A stretch of DNA of 64,000 bases from Elephas maximus indicus. Its lineage: Eukaryota > Chordata > Mammalia > Proboscidea > Elephantidae. The DNA lies in the NCBI RefSeq assembly GCF_024166365.1, contig NC_064822.1, forward strand, positions 103,164,823-103,228,822, given 5' to 3'. Below are positions 50,780-62,177 of the stretch, piece after piece. Position numbers and translations under genes: made by a program. The first letter of the stretch is position 1, and each line of letters opens with the position of its first letter. A model generated the notes under the pieces. That model was not told the DNA's origin and searched no databases. It saw only the letters and a list, made by a program, of their open reading frames with translations.

Positions 50780-50998
50780 ATGCCTTGGCGGGCGAGGCCC
50801 AAAGTCAGCGGCCCCGCGGAGGCCGGAGCGGGGCCATGGCTGAGGCGGCCGAGCCCAGTGGCGAATCCCTTGGCGCTCAAGTTAAAACCCAGCCACCCGT
50901 GGAAAAAATGCTCGCGAGGCCGCCAAGGCGGGGCCAGCGCTCCGTGCTCAAAGTGTCCCAGCTGCTGCTCCGGGCCATCACCTCACACAAAGGGCTGA
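50780..50998 (+). other. Out-of-frame upstream ATG overlapping H1-7
   Basis: An ATG at 50780 in weak context (GATCATGCC) opens a 72-codon frame that overlaps the H1-7 frame in another register. If it is on the mRNA it could lower translation or be bypassed. It is not conserved as a protein as far as I can tell. Confidence 0.4.
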
Positions 50999-51645
50999 CT
51001 CTGGCCGCTCTCAAGAAGGAGCTCGGCAGTGCTGGCTACGAAGTGCGCAGGAAGAGTGGCCGCCACTCGGGCGAAACGCCCAGGCCTGAGGTTAAGGGCA
51101 CGAACCTCCGAGTCAGCGGCAGCGACGCCGCGGGCTACTTCAGGGTTTGGAAGGTTCCGAAGCCGAAGAAGAAGACCGTACGCCCTAGGTTGGAAGAGGG
51201 CTCCCGCTCTCCGAGGAGGGCCCCACCGGGGCCCTGGAGCCCACGGAGGCGCCGCACGCGTCGCAAGGCGGCCAAGAAGGCCAGGGAAGTATGGAGGCGG
51301 AGCAGGAAGGTCGACTTGAGGATGAGGAGACAGAGGCCAAGAGCCAAGGACCTGGTGCGTCCTAGGGCCAAGGAGGAAGCGAGACCCAAAGAGATGGAAG
51401 AGGGGAGACCAGGGACTACTAAGGAGCTGAGGCCAACAGTGCGAGAGGACAAGAGGCCAAGCTCAAAGCAAAGGGAAGCGAAGAAGCAGGACTCCGAGAA
51501 GTCGGTAAAACGGACCGTCCAGAAGCCAACCCCGGTTAAAACCGATCGGACCTCTAGTGGGCAGGCTAAGACTCAGGACGTAAAGGCGGCTCGCACCAAG
51601 ACTTCTAAATCTGAAAGTCCTCAGACTGCAACTGGGAATCCCTAG
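50836..51645 (+). CDS. H1-7: H1-7 testis-specific linker histone (H1FNT/HANP1/H1T2)
   Basis: Intronless frame of 269 codons ending at the TAG at 51643-51645. Residues about 36-110 form the H1 winged-helix domain: a [10 protein letters not shown] helix, [24 protein letters not shown] and [16 protein letters not shown], closely matching my recollection of human H1-7. The tail (about 111-269) is very basic and R/K/E-rich, unlike somatic H1 tails. The protein binds linker DNA in spermatids and is needed for nuclear condensation in mouse. I chose the ATG at 50836 because it has a strong context (GCCATGG) and matches an internal Met of human H1-7. The frame is open further upstream without any ATG, and the codon aligned with the human initiator is CCA. 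Human length is about 255 residues. Confidence 0.93.
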   Translation: MAEAAEPSGESLGAQVKTQPPVEKMLARPPRRGQRSVLKVSQLLLRAITSHKGLTLAALKKELGSAGYEVRRKSGRHSGETPRPEVKGTNLRVSGSDAAGYFRVWKVPKPKKKTVRPRLEEGSRSPRRAPPGPWSPRRRRTRRKAAKKAREVWRRSRKVDLRMRRQRPRAKDLVRPRAKEEARPKEMEEGRPGTTKELRPTVREDKRPSSKQREAKKQDSEKSVKRTVQKPTPVKTDRTSSGQAKTQDVKAARTKTSKSESPQTATGNP

Positions 51646-52194
51646 TGTTGGGGCGGCTTCCCTCCCTCCAGGCATAGAGGCTCTTCCCCTGAGGCTCAAA
51701 CAATAGCAGCTGTCACACTCATTGAAATGGACAAAAACTATTTACACGACCATTCCACCACATTGTGTCTGTTTCCTCTTTGATGCTCCTGGAAGAGAAA
51801 GCGTGGGTGTTAGGGTCAGACTTGTAGCAAGGGTATTTGGGGTGAACAGAGGAATGGGGCTGAGATTTTGTTCCTGGTGCAAGATCCAGGAAAGTGCTTT
51901 TCAGAAGAAAAGAAGAAAATCAGCAATTTAACCAGGTCAGAAAGAGTGTTGAATTAATGCTAGACAAAAAAAAGACAATAGCTAATCTAAATTGAGTCTT
52001 GGGGAGGAGGGCATAAAAGGGAAAGGGGCATATAAGGGAAGGCATCATTGGGACAAGCAAGTACAGTGGTCCCACTTTTTAAAAGTGTTCTCACCGAAAA
52101 TTCCTTTTAGGAAACCCCTTCTTCCAAAGTTGATTCTAATGAGTTTTCAGTTTTCCCCTGAATTGATAATTTATTTTAACTTAAATGGGATAGT
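51646..52194. other. H1-7 3' flank
   Basis: Probable 3' UTR and flank. I see neither a clear AATAAA signal nor a canonical replication-histone stem-loop in the first 350 bases, so the transcript end is uncertain. Confidence 0.4.
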
Positions 52195-52460
52195 TTGTGA
52201 AGGCATCTAGCACAGGGCCTGGCACAGGTGCTCATCCGTGTGTGTTAAATACATGTATAAGGAACTTGTGATGGGGTGGTAATGTGGTATAGCAGAAAAC
52301 TATACTAGATCAGTACTTAGGGAACCAGGATTCTAGTCAGAGCTCTGCCACTCTGACCATAACTGACTTATTATTTAACCTTTTATGGCCTTGGTTTCCT
52401 TCTCTGTGAAAAGTTGAGAACCAGCTAGGATCATTTTAGGTGATTTTAAGTGTCAGTAAA
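52195..52460 (-). mobile_element. MIR SINE fragments
   Basis: Two pieces resemble MIR: GCACAGGGCCTGGCACAGGT near 52211, and GCTCTGCCACTCTGACC...GGTTTCCTTCTCTGTGAAAA near 52340-52412. They are diverged and possibly rearranged. Confidence 0.65.
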
Positions 52461-52464
52461 ATGA

Positions 52465-54047
52465 TAAGGGGTGGGGAACTTAAGCATTGTGACATATATA
52501 TTTTGCTTGACAGAATTCAACAATAGGGGAAATATCAATTGGGAAAGTACTAACGCCTGAGAAAGGGAAGTATGAAAATTTACAGAGTGCATATCAGAAA
52601 TATATAAGGGGATATAGAAAGCTAGATAATATCTAGGTGTTTTGCTTAAAAAAAAAGTATTGTGCTGTATATACGGGGCATGGAGCAAATGTGTGATTTC
52701 TTTCAGTTCTTAGTGCAGAGGTCAGGGACAGTGTGGGAGCAAGTCCCATGCCATAGACTATGACAGGACACAGAGATGATTCCAAGGGAATCAGTGTATC
52801 AATTCGTAGAAACCACTAATTGTTTTCCAGCAGAAACTAAAGGAGCAGGGAAAGGGAAAGTACCTGGGAAGTGCTTTTCATTCTGGAAAAGAGGTGAGAG
52901 TAAAGGCGGGAGGTGGAAAGGTGTTAGAATCACTCAGGGACTCTTTCCAGTGATATCTGACCAAGCTTTTCTCCCAGGAGAATCTGATGTCTTCTGAAAG
53001 GAACAGGTATGTATATTAAAAAAAAAAAAAATTAAGTGATGCTAATATTTGCCCTCCCACACACTTAATTGAGAATCATTGCTTTAAGCCCACAAACAGC
53101 AAAATGCTTGCAGTGTATCTCATTTATACCTGAACTTTGAAATTTCCCCATGCTGGAATTAAGTTTAGCTGTGCATTTGAATTGTCTGAGTGGTAGAGTG
53201 CAGCAAACAGAATCCTTCAGAATAGGGAGCCACCTGAAAAGAGGCAGTGAGAAAATCAAACATTGTCTATTGAACACAATTAGTACAAAATTAATCAAAT
53301 GCCCTTATTATAGCCAGATATATTGCCCCTTTATAGTTTGGAAATGCTTTTACCTAAAGAACCAGGTGATCTAGAATTGAAAGCTCCTTTCCCCTAAAGT
53401 AGGAGGCGAAGGACACTGGCAGAGTCTTGCCAACTTGTCCTCTAAATTTCCTGGAGATCATCTTCCTTCTGCTGCATTCTGATGATTTCTTCATTGAAGC
53501 AAACTTCCATTCATTTCTTTGGCAGACCTAACAAGCTTATTGCATGCCTAGGGTGTACAGGACCAGTGGCAACACAGACCCAACCATATTCATTTCAGAT
53601 TAATTTTCATTGATGAGCTTTATGGTGGCTGTACCCTAATGAAATAACAATAAATTACCATGACTCGTTGGCAAGCTATCTGGATTATCCAGATCATAAT
53701 ACTAGCTGGGTGGTTCTGGAAGGGAATTCCCAAGCACAGGTAATATCATCCCTAGTGCTCATTAACGATGAAGTGCCTGCAAGATTCTGGACCCTGTGCT
53801 GGGGATACCAAGATGTAAAATACCATCTTCACTTTCCAGCATTTACATTCTAGTGGAGTATTTGGTTATTTAACTTTAATCAGAGCAACTGGAGCATCTC
53901 TGACCTCAGTTCTTTGCTTTTTTACCTTTTGCCTCAACTGTTGATGAGATAATTGGACTTCAGAGTTGTAGTGAACCTTATATAACCCTCTAGCCACTGA
54001 TCCACCATCAAATATTTGATGATTGTTTAAAAAACAGTTAACACAAA
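52465..54047. other. Unassigned intergenic DNA
   Basis: No conserved frame, RNA gene or repeat family can be named with confidence. A weakly repeat-like segment (CTGTGCTGGGGATACCAAGATG near 53790) may be an ancient interspersed repeat. Confidence 0.35.
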
Positions 54048-54055
54048 TGGCCTTT

Positions 54056-57000
54056 GTTGTTGTTATTGTTAGGTGACTTATAGTCAGTTCTGACTCATAG
54101 GAACCTTATACTGCAACAGAAACACTGCCCAGCCATGCGCCGTCTTCACAATTGTTGCTATGTTTGAGCCCATTGTTGCAGTCACTTGTGTCAGTCCATC
54201 TCTTTGAGGGCCCTCTTCTTTTTCACTGACCCTCTACCTTACCAAGCATGATGTCCCTCTCCAGGGACTGGTCCCACCTGGTTACATGTCCAAAGGACAT
54301 GAGACGAAGTCCCACCATCGTTGTTTCCAAGGAGCACTCTGGCTGTACTTCTTCCAAGACAGACTTATTCTTCTGGCAGTCCATGGTATATTCAGTATTC
54401 CTCGCCAACAGCACAATTCAAATTTATCAGTTCTTCTTTGGTCATTCTTATTTATAGTCCAGCTTTCCCATGTATGTGAGGGGATTGAGAATATGGCCTG
54501 GGTCAGGCGTACCTTAGTCCTCAAAGTGACATCTTTGCTTTTCATCACTTTAAAGAGGTTTTTCTTTTCTTTTTTTTATTGTGCTTTAAGTGAAAGTTTA
54601 CAAATCAAGTAGGTCTCATGCAAAAATCTGTATACACCGTGCTGGGTACTTCTAGTTGCTCTCACCCTAATGAGACAGCACACTTCTCTCCACCCTGCAT
54701 TCCCATGTCCATTCAGCCAGCTTCTGTCCCCCTCTGCCTTCTCATCTCACCTCCAGAAAGGAGCTGCCCACATAGTCTCATCTATCCACTTCAACCAAGA
54801 AGCTCACTCCTCAGCAGTATTATTTTCTATTCCATAGCCTAGTCCAATATCTGTCTGAAGAGTTGGCTTTGGGAATGGTTCCAGTCTTGGGCCAACAGAA
54901 GGTCTGGGAACCATGACCTCTGGGGTCCCTCTAGTCTCAGTCAGACCATTAAGTCTGGTGTTTTTATGAGAATTTGAGGTCTGCATCCCACTGCTCTCCT
55001 GCTCCATCAGGGATTGTCTGTCGTGTTCCCTGTCAGTGCAGTCTTCGGTTGTACCCGGGCACCATGTAGTTCTTCTGGCCTCAGGCTAATGGAGTCTCTG
55101 ATTTATGTGGCCCTTTCTGTCTCTTGGGCTCATAATTACCTGGTGTCTTTGGTGTTCTTCATTCTCCTTTGCTCCAGGTGGGTTGAGACCAATTGATGCC
55201 TCTTAGATGGCCACTTGCTAGCGTTTAAGACCCCAGATGCCACTCTCCCAAGTGGAATGCAGAATGTTTTCTTAATAGATTTTATTATGCCAATTGATCT
55301 AGCTGTTCCCTGAAACCATGGTTCCCAGACTTCCACTCCTGCTACTCTGGCCTTCAAAGTGTTTGGTTTATTCAGGAAACTGCTTTTGGTTTAGTCCAGT
55401 TGTGCTGACCTCTCCTGTATTGTGTGTTGTCTTTCCTTCACCTAAAATAGTTCTCGTCTATGACGTTATTAGCGAATACCCCTTTCCCTCCCTCCTTCCC
55501 TACCCTTGTAACCATCGAAGAATATTTTCTTCTTTGTTTAAACTCTTTCCTGAGTTCTTATAATAGTGGTTTCATACAATATTTGTCCTTTTGCAACTGA
55601 CTGTTTTCACTCAGCATAATGCCTTCCAGATTCATCCATGTTATGAAATGTTTCATGGATTCATCATTGTTCTTTATTGGCGCGTAGTATTCCATTCTGT
55701 GAATATACCATAATTTATTCATTCATCCGTTCATGGGCACCTCATTGCTTCCATCATTTTGCTATCGTAAACAGTGCTGCAATGAACATAGGTTTGCATA
55801 TATCTGTTCGTGTAAAGGCTCTTATTTCTCTAGGATATGTTCCAAGGAGTGGGATTGCTGGATTGTATGGTAGTTCTATTTCCAGTGTTTTAAGGAAGCG
55901 CCAATCGATTTCCAAAGTGGTTGTACCATTTTACATTCCTACCAGTGTTCCAGTCTGTCCACAACCTCTCCAACATTTATTATTTTGTGTTTTTTGGATT
56001 AATGCTAGCCTTGTTGGAGTGGGATGTTTTATCACTGTAGTTTTGGTTTGCATTTCTTAAAGAGGTTTTTTGCAGCAGATTTGCCCAATGCAGTGCCTCC
56101 TTTGATTTCTTGACTGCTGCTTGCATGAGCATTGATTGTGGATCAAGTAAAATGAAATCCTTGACAACTTGAACATTTTCTCCATTTATCATGATGTTGC
56201 TTATTGGTCCAATTGTAAGGATTTTTTTTTTTTTAATGTTGAAGTGTAATCCATGCTGAAGGCTATATAGTCTTTGATCTTCATCAGTAAGAACGTCAAG
56301 TCCTCTTTACTTTCAGCAAGCAAGGTTGTGTCATCTGCATTTTGCAGGTTGTAAGTCAGTCTTCCATCAATCCTGATGCTACGTTCTTCTTCATATAGTT
56401 CAACTTCTCAGATTATTTGCTCAGTATACAGACTGAATAAGTATGGTGAAAGGATACAACCATACCACACACCTTTCCTTATTTTAAACCACACGGTATC
56501 CCCTTTTCTGTTTGAATGACTGCCTCTTGGTCTATGTACAGGTTCCTCATGAGCACAATTAAGTGTTTTGGAATTCCCATTCTTAGCAATGTTATCCATA
56601 ATTTGTTATGATCCACACAGTCAAATGCCTTTGCATAGTCAATAAAACACAGGTAAACATCTTTCTGGTATTCTCTGCTCTCAGCCAAGATCCATCTGAC
56701 GTAAACAATGATATCCTTCATTCCACGTCCTCTTCTGAATCCAGCTTGAATTTCTGGCAGTTCCCTGTTGATGTACTGCTTTAACTGGTTTTGAGTGATC
56801 TTCAGCAAAATTTTACTTGTGTGTGATATTAATGATTTTTTTTTGATAATTTCCACATTTTGTTGGATCACCTTTCTTTGGAATGGGCAAAGAGATGGAA
56901 GCAAGAAGGTGCTCATCTCTTCCAGTCGGCTGGCCAGGTAGCAAATTTGTCTTCCAAATTTGCTGGCATAGATGAGTGAGCATACCCAGCGCTGCATCCA

Positions 57001-57382
57001 TTTCTTTAAACATCTCAGTTGGTATTCTGTCAATTCTTGAAGCCTTGTTTTTTTGTCAGTGCCTTTGGTGCAGCTTGGACTTCTTTCTTCAGTACCATTG
57101 GTTCTTGAGTATATGCTACCTCCTGAAATGATTAATGTTGATCAATTCTTTTTGGTACAGTGATTCTGTGTATTCCCTCCATCTTCTTTTGATGCTTCCT
57201 GCATCATTCAATATTTTGTCCATAAAATTCTGCAATATTGCAACTTGAAGCTTGAATTTTTTCTTCAGTTCTTTCAGCTTGAGAAATGCTGAGCAAGTTC
57301 TTCCCTTTTGGTTTTCTATCTCAAGGTCTTTGCACATATCATTATAATACTTTGTCTTCTAGAACTGCTCTTTGAAATCTTC
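54056..57382 (-). mobile_element. RTE LINE copy F, 5'-truncated, split by an L1
   Basis: Reversed RTE from its (TTG)n 3' end at 54056 to the linker between endonuclease and RT at 57382. It is flanked by TGGCCTTT at 54048-54055 and 57383-57390. A truncated L1 interrupts it at 54564-56056. RT pieces include GFRRGRGMKD and CFIDYAKAFDCVDH (56479-57033 frame). The frame is broken in several places. 5' truncation is normal for target-primed insertion. Confidence 0.92.
54564..56056 (-). mobile_element. 5'-truncated L1 inserted in RTE copy F
   Basis: About 1.49 kb of minus-strand L1 3' end (T-rich 3' end near 54570; C-terminal ORF2 part at about 55560-56056) lies between perfect 14-bp duplications TTAAAGAGGTTTTT at 54550-54563 and 56057-56070. 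The RTE sequence continues without loss across the site. The ORF2 part is broken. Confidence 0.95.
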
Positions 57383-57455
57383 TGGCCTTTACAAATATGA
57401 AAAGGTACAATTTTACTCAGAGAAATGCACATTAAAAAAATAAAACAGCATTTTA

Positions 57456-57651
57456 TCTTGTTAGGTGTCTTCAAATCGATTTTCAACTCATAGTGACCCC
57501 AGGTGACAGAGTAGAACTGCCTCACAGAGTTTTCTTGGTTGTAAGCTTCAAGCAGATTGCCAGGTCTTTCTCCGGTGGAGCAGGGCTGAGTGGGTTCAAA
57601 CCAACCTTTCAGTTAGCAACCAAGAGCTTAACTGTTGTGCTAATAGGGCAC
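57456..57651 (-). mobile_element. AfroSINE-type SINE, RTE-tailed variant
   Basis: Reversed SINE whose 3' end (TTGTTAGGTGTCTTCAAATC) matches the RTE 3' terminus more closely than the others do. The internal GATTGCCAGGTCTTTCTCCG and the tRNA-like head (TTAGCAACCAAGAGCTTAAC) are present. Confidence 0.85.
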
Positions 57652-57689
57652 CTTTTAGATGGTCAAAAATCTAAATCTTGAGAATCTAC

Positions 57690-58190
57690 TCTGTTGGAGA
57701 AACAGGCACTCACATACAATGCTACCGGGAGTGTAAATTGCTACAACCCCTAATGAAGGGAATCTGGCTATCAAAATTACAAATGCAAATACCCTGTGAT
57801 CCAGCAGGATCACTTTTAGAGTTTATTCTTTAGATATTGATACCATGTGTGAAATGACTTATGTCCAAGGTATGTAATGTGCAGAGTTGCATTAACAACA
57901 ACAAGAATAAAAATGGGAATAACCCAAATATCGCTGGATCGGTTAAACTGTGAAACTTCCATACAGTGAAATAGCATACAGCTGTGAAAAGGGGGAAGAT
58001 TCCCTACGTATTGTTATGAAAGCCTCCCCAAGATACATAAAGTGAAAAACAAAGGTTCAAGACAGTATACTATTACGTAAAAAAGAGGGAAAATATGAAT
58101 ATCTGTTTGTAATTGCATGAAAAAAATTTGTAAGGATACACAACAAATCTATTATGAGAAGAAAGTAATGGGAACTGAAGGGGATAGGTA
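57690..58190 (+). mobile_element. Old L1 fragment
   Basis: Plus-strand, diverged L1M/HAL1-like sequence from the end of ORF2 and the 3' region: CTACCGGGAGTGTAAATTGC, ACCCTGTGATCCAGCAGG and a GTGAAATAGCATACAGCTGTG stretch. Confidence 0.7.
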
Positions 58191-58199
58191 GAAATGACT

Positions 58200-59132
58200 C
58201 TTCACCCTATTGTATTTGTTTTCTGAATCATATAAATTGTAACTTGTTGAAAAGTAAGATAAAAATTTCCACTTAATTGGCAATTACGGCTCTTTCAATT
58301 AAAAGGTGGTTTGTACTCTTCCATGCGTTATTTCGTCTTACTGTCACTTCAGTCTCTAAGATAGATCTTAGGTGAAAAAAGCCAATGTTTAGAAAATACA
58401 CATGACTTTTTCCTGCAAATCCATTGCTCTCTCCACTTCACTACAGTCATAGATGTTGACTAGGGCCTCCCAATCTATTCATGACTCCACAAGACATCTT
58501 TTTTATGTAGGCAAAGATTTCAATGCAAACATCACAATTTGTTAGTGGTCTGAAAGTGACAGATCTGTCCTGTTCCTACCCCTCTTCTAGGGAGTTCTAA
58601 TAGGGCAAGACTATGGTTGAGCTGGCGATTACTCCAGTCGAAACCTGGGTGCCTAGGAGGGACAGGAAGATAGTTTTTTTTTTTTTTGGAAGTTAACATA
58701 GGGCACCATGGCAGGAAAGGGCTTTTCAAAAGCCAAAGAATTTGGAAGAGAGGAGCAGAACTGAAGACTGAGGGGGTGTCAACACTGAGGATTTAGATGA
58801 GGCTGGAAAAGGCACTGAAGGATATAGGGATTTCAATAGTACACTCTCGAGCTGGCTGAGTGAAGTGGTCCCCCAATGAGCAATCACAGCTGTCTTTCTC
58901 CATCTTCCCTTAACCCCCTCCCCGCTTTTTGGTTAAATATCAGACTTGTCAAAAGTGTATTACTCCAAGTGGCTGGGAGGAAGTAAGAGTGAATGCAAGA
59001 AAATAAACACAGGAAGTCTAGAGGCAACAAAACAGGTTGGCTGTGTAAGGAAAGCTGCACCAGCACCTGTGGATATTCCTCTAAGCAGTAAGTTGGTAGC
59101 TCTTTGAGGCAACGCCAAACCAGGAAGATGAG
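58200..59132. other. Unassigned intergenic DNA
   Basis: No gene or named repeat is seen. In human the minus-strand gene ZNF641 follows H1-7 at roughly this distance, but none of its coding motifs (KRAB, C2H2 fingers) is visible here. Confidence 0.35.
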
Positions 59133-59420
59133 GTATTGGTGATTCAGTGGTAGAAGTTTTCCCCTCCATTTCAGAGTCCCAGTTCAATTCTGCTGATGCA
59201 CCTAATGGGAAGCCACAACCCTCCTTTCAGTGGAGTCTTGCTTGTTGCTATGATGATGAACAGGTTCCAGCCAAGCTTCTAGACTAAGATGGACAACAGA
59301 CTAGGAAGAAAGACTTCGAAAACCAGCCAATCAATGGTCATGGAACCTGGCAGCGTTCTGTTCTGTATGGGGTTGCCAAGAGCCTGGGTGACTGAATCTA
59401 AGCTAACGATAACATCCAAG
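59133..59420 (+). mobile_element. tRNA-Gly-headed SINE with RTE-derived body
   Basis: The first 69 bases (GTATTGGTGATTCAGTGGTA...AGTTCAATTCTGCTGATGCA) resemble tRNA-Gly with recognisable A and B boxes. The next part (TCAGTGGAGTCTTGCTTGTT...AAGCTTCTAGACTAAGATGG, then AGACTAGGAAGAAAGACTT) resembles the RTE 5' UTR. The last part (CCTGGCAGCGTTCTGTTCTG, then TATGGGGTTGCC) resembles the RTE 3' end. It is diverged; the tail is degraded near 59400. It is transcribed, if at all, by RNA polymerase III, and not a functional tRNA gene. Confidence 0.72.
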
Positions 59421-60555
59421 AAAAGCCAAGCCTTTGGGATGCACTCAATGCCTGCAAGGTGGTTTCCTTTCCCAGCCACAGAGAAGCCCTGGGATCTGGA
59501 GGCCTTGTCAGTGGGTCAATGGCTCACTGTTTTTTTTCCCACAGCCATTTCCTGCACTATCCTGTCTATACTCTCCGTCAGACACCCATCCTCTTCACCC
59601 TCAGCGATGAATGGGTCTGGTGGACCAGGTGCCTGCCCAACTTCGTCTGGGCGATAGTGCGTGCCTTACATGGCTCAGAATCTCCAATTATTGTGAACCT
59701 GCCTGGGGGGCAGTTCTTAGTCACTGCACCACCCTGAAACCCAGACTTGGACTCAGCACTCTGAGGGGCTCACCAGAGCAGTGTTCATCCTGAGACTGAG
59801 TGCCTCCTTAAAGTTTGCACCCTAGGCACCTCGCTCGCCTTAGCACTCTCCCACCACTGCACTCAGTGGGAACAGACAACCAGTGGCATCAGGCAGAGTC
59901 TTCAGGTTGGGTGTCCTACCTGGCTGAGGCTGGCAGGGGAGAGATGTCTGGCAGACAGCTCCTCTGACTCGGAGCCAACCCCAGGAGGGAGGGGTGTGGT
60001 TCAACCAGTGGTGTCACCAGGCAGGTATTTCGCCAGGGGCCGAGGCGTGGAGGAAGCTCACCCTTGGCCCTGTGACAGCCCCGGGAGCTGCTCGGCACCC
60101 ACCACTCTGCTGCAGCCTTTTTGTTAGGGGAGAGGAGTGTGGAATGGAGGGAAACATGGAGGAGAGGATGGAGAGGGGAAGTCAGTGATACAGCCAGCAC
60201 GTCCTTTATTCAACTGACAGAGACAATAAGGAGCTTAGTATAGATTCCTAAGTAAGGTTCCTTGTTGGATAACCCATAGGAAGTTCACAGTAATTCGGAG
60301 GGAACGAGGTCAGACAATAGCTAGAAGTTCTGCAGGCACAGAGCAGTAACACGTTGGGCTGAATAGCAAGTGGGCACCACAGCTCAAAACCTCCTGGAGG
60401 AGGGCGCCTTGGCACTCAGTGGCAAGAGACAAATGTAAGGAAAAGTGGTGGGTGGTGGGTGGTGGGAGGGCTTGGCTAAGGAACCCTCCGGAGCAGGGAT
60501 CATATTCACACTGGATCCCCCCAGGCCTGGAATAGCCGACATTTGGCACGTAGTA
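59421..60555. other. Unassigned intergenic DNA
   Basis: GC-richer than its surroundings, with several overlapping open frames of 60-122 codons on both strands (for example 59289-59657 plus, 59916-60200 minus) but no recognisable domain. At about 60525-60565 a MIR-like TTTGGCACGTAGTAGGC stretch precedes the SINE. Confidence 0.35.
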
Positions 60556-60697
60556 GGCGTAGTGGTTAAGTGCTACGGCTGCTAACCAAGAGGTGGGCAG
60601 TTCGAATCCACCAGGCGCTCCTTGGAAACTCTATGGGGCAGTTCTACTCTGTCCTATAGGGTCGCTATGAGTTGGAATCGACTTGACGGCAGTGGGT
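60556..60697 (+). mobile_element. AfroSINE-type SINE
   Basis: Plus-strand SINE with a well-kept head (GGCGTAGTGGTTAAGTGCTA) and tail (GTCGCTATGAGTTGGAATCG, then ACTTGACGGCAGTGGG). It is one of the least diverged SINEs in the window. A short GTAGGC-type duplication may flank it. Confidence 0.92.
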
Positions 60698-60755
60698 AGG
60701 CACACAAAAGATTGCTTATAGAATTTTAGGCACACAAAAGATTGCTTATAGAATT
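60698..60755 (+). repeat. 30-bp tandem duplication
   Basis: AGGCACACAAAAGATTGCTT plus ATAGAATTTT is repeated twice back to back (60698-60727 and 60728-60755) without mismatch over 28 bases, directly after the SINE. Confidence 0.92.
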
Positions 60756-60756
60756 G

Positions 60757-61508
60757 AGACATTCTCAGGAGCTACAAGAACCAGGAAGGGACAGAGTAAA
60801 TAAAAACTGTGAAAAGTGGAAAGAGACTTTAGAAATTACATCAAGGGAAGAAGATCTGTAGTAATGAAGTAAAGGGCAGGGATTGGGCAGTACCATTCAT
60901 AATATCGGCAACCTTCGCCAAGCCTGGATGTGGGGTGTGTATGTGAGAGGCAGGAAGATGCAGAGGGGGTGAGACAGCTGCTGCGCTGCTACAGCCACGC
61001 CAAGAATCACGGGGAAAAGAGTGGAAAGGTGAGAAATTGACCCCTGTTTAGCGGGCTTAGAGCTGATAGAAAAGAAACTGGACAGTAGGCAGAAGGGACA
61101 GGTGGTAGGCTCATGATGAATGGAACTAACCAGAAGCTTGAAGAGAGAGACTATGATGGGAGAAGAATGGGACTTGAGAAGAACAAATACACCCGGGAAG
61201 GGTGGCATTCCCGACGAAACAAAAACAAAACACCAAAGCCAACTGGCGTAGGAGCTAAGAGTGGAGGAAGAGTGCCGCTTATTGGGTAAATAGGGCAGTG
61301 ACAGGAAAGAGTGAGAGCCTGAGGCTCTGCAACCAGCTTCTCATACACAGCCTGGGAGGGAAGGGGTTGATCATCCCCCACAAAGACACTTAAATCTGCC
61401 CTAACCTTTTGACCTTGGATAGCCTAAAATGGGTGTCAGGTTTTCAACTGTCAATTCAGCTCTGTCCCTACAGGGGCACCTGGGAGAGGAGCTGGAGGAG
61501 CAGAGTTC
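60757..61508. other. Unassigned intergenic DNA
   Basis: No gene or named repeat; a 103-codon minus frame at 60897-61208 has no known domain. Confidence 0.35.
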
Positions 61509-61532
61509 TTTTTTTTTTTTGGCAGTCCATGG

Positions 61533-61557
61533 ACGGCACTGGGTTTTTTTTTTTTTT
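61533..61557 (+). mobile_element. 25-bp SINE 3'-end insertion
   Basis: ACGGCACTGGG followed by a T run, the extreme 3' end of a SINE, splits the RTE sequence CCATGG...TATATTC and duplicates ATGG (61529-61532 and 61558-61561). Confidence 0.7.
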
Positions 61558-62100
61558 ATGGTATATTCAGTATTCTTTGCCAACACCACAATTCAAAGGT
61601 GTCAATTCTTTTGTCTTCCTTATTCATTGTCCAGCTTTCACATGCATATGAGGTGATTGAAAACACCATGGCTTGGGTCAGGCACACCTTAGTCCTCAAG
61701 GTGACATTTTTGCTTTTCAACACTTTAAAGAGGTCTTTTGCAGCAGATTTGCCCAATGCAATGTGTCTTTTGATTTCTTGACTGCTGCTTCCATGGGTGT
61801 CGATTGTGGATCAAGTAAAAAGAAATCCTTGACAACTTCAGTGTCTTCTCCATTTATCATGATGTTGCTAATTGGTCCTGAGGATTCTGGTTTTCGTTAT
61901 CTTGAGGTGTAATTCATACTGAAGGCTGTGGTCTTTGATCTTCATCAGTAAGTGCTTCCAGTCCTCTTCACTTTCAGCAAGCAAGGTTGTGTCATCTGCA
62001 TAATGCAGGTTGTTAATGAGTCTTCCTTCAATCCTGATGCCCTGTTCTTCTTCATATAGTCCAGCTTCTCTGATTATTTGCTCGGCATACAGATTGAATT

Positions 62101-62177
62101 AACCAAAAAACCAAAGCCATTACTGTTGCTTCAATTCCAACTCATAGCGACCCTACAGGACAGAGTAGAACTGCTCT
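62101..62177 (-). mobile_element. 77-bp 5'-truncated SINE with TSD
   Basis: A reversed SINE 3' end (AACCAAAAAACCAAAGCC to ACAGAGTAGAACTGCTCT) is inserted in RTE copy G between perfect 11-bp repeats ACAGATTGAAT at 62090-62100 and 62178-62188. Confidence 0.92.

Noticed and set aside
50785-50835. H1-7 start at TTG 50785
   Set aside because: TTG is an unlikely start in a mammal. The ATG at 50836 has a strong context and matches an internal Met of the human protein.
59133-59201. tRNA-Gly gene
   Set aside because: The cloverleaf is degraded, the B box differs from consensus, and the sequence continues as a SINE body.
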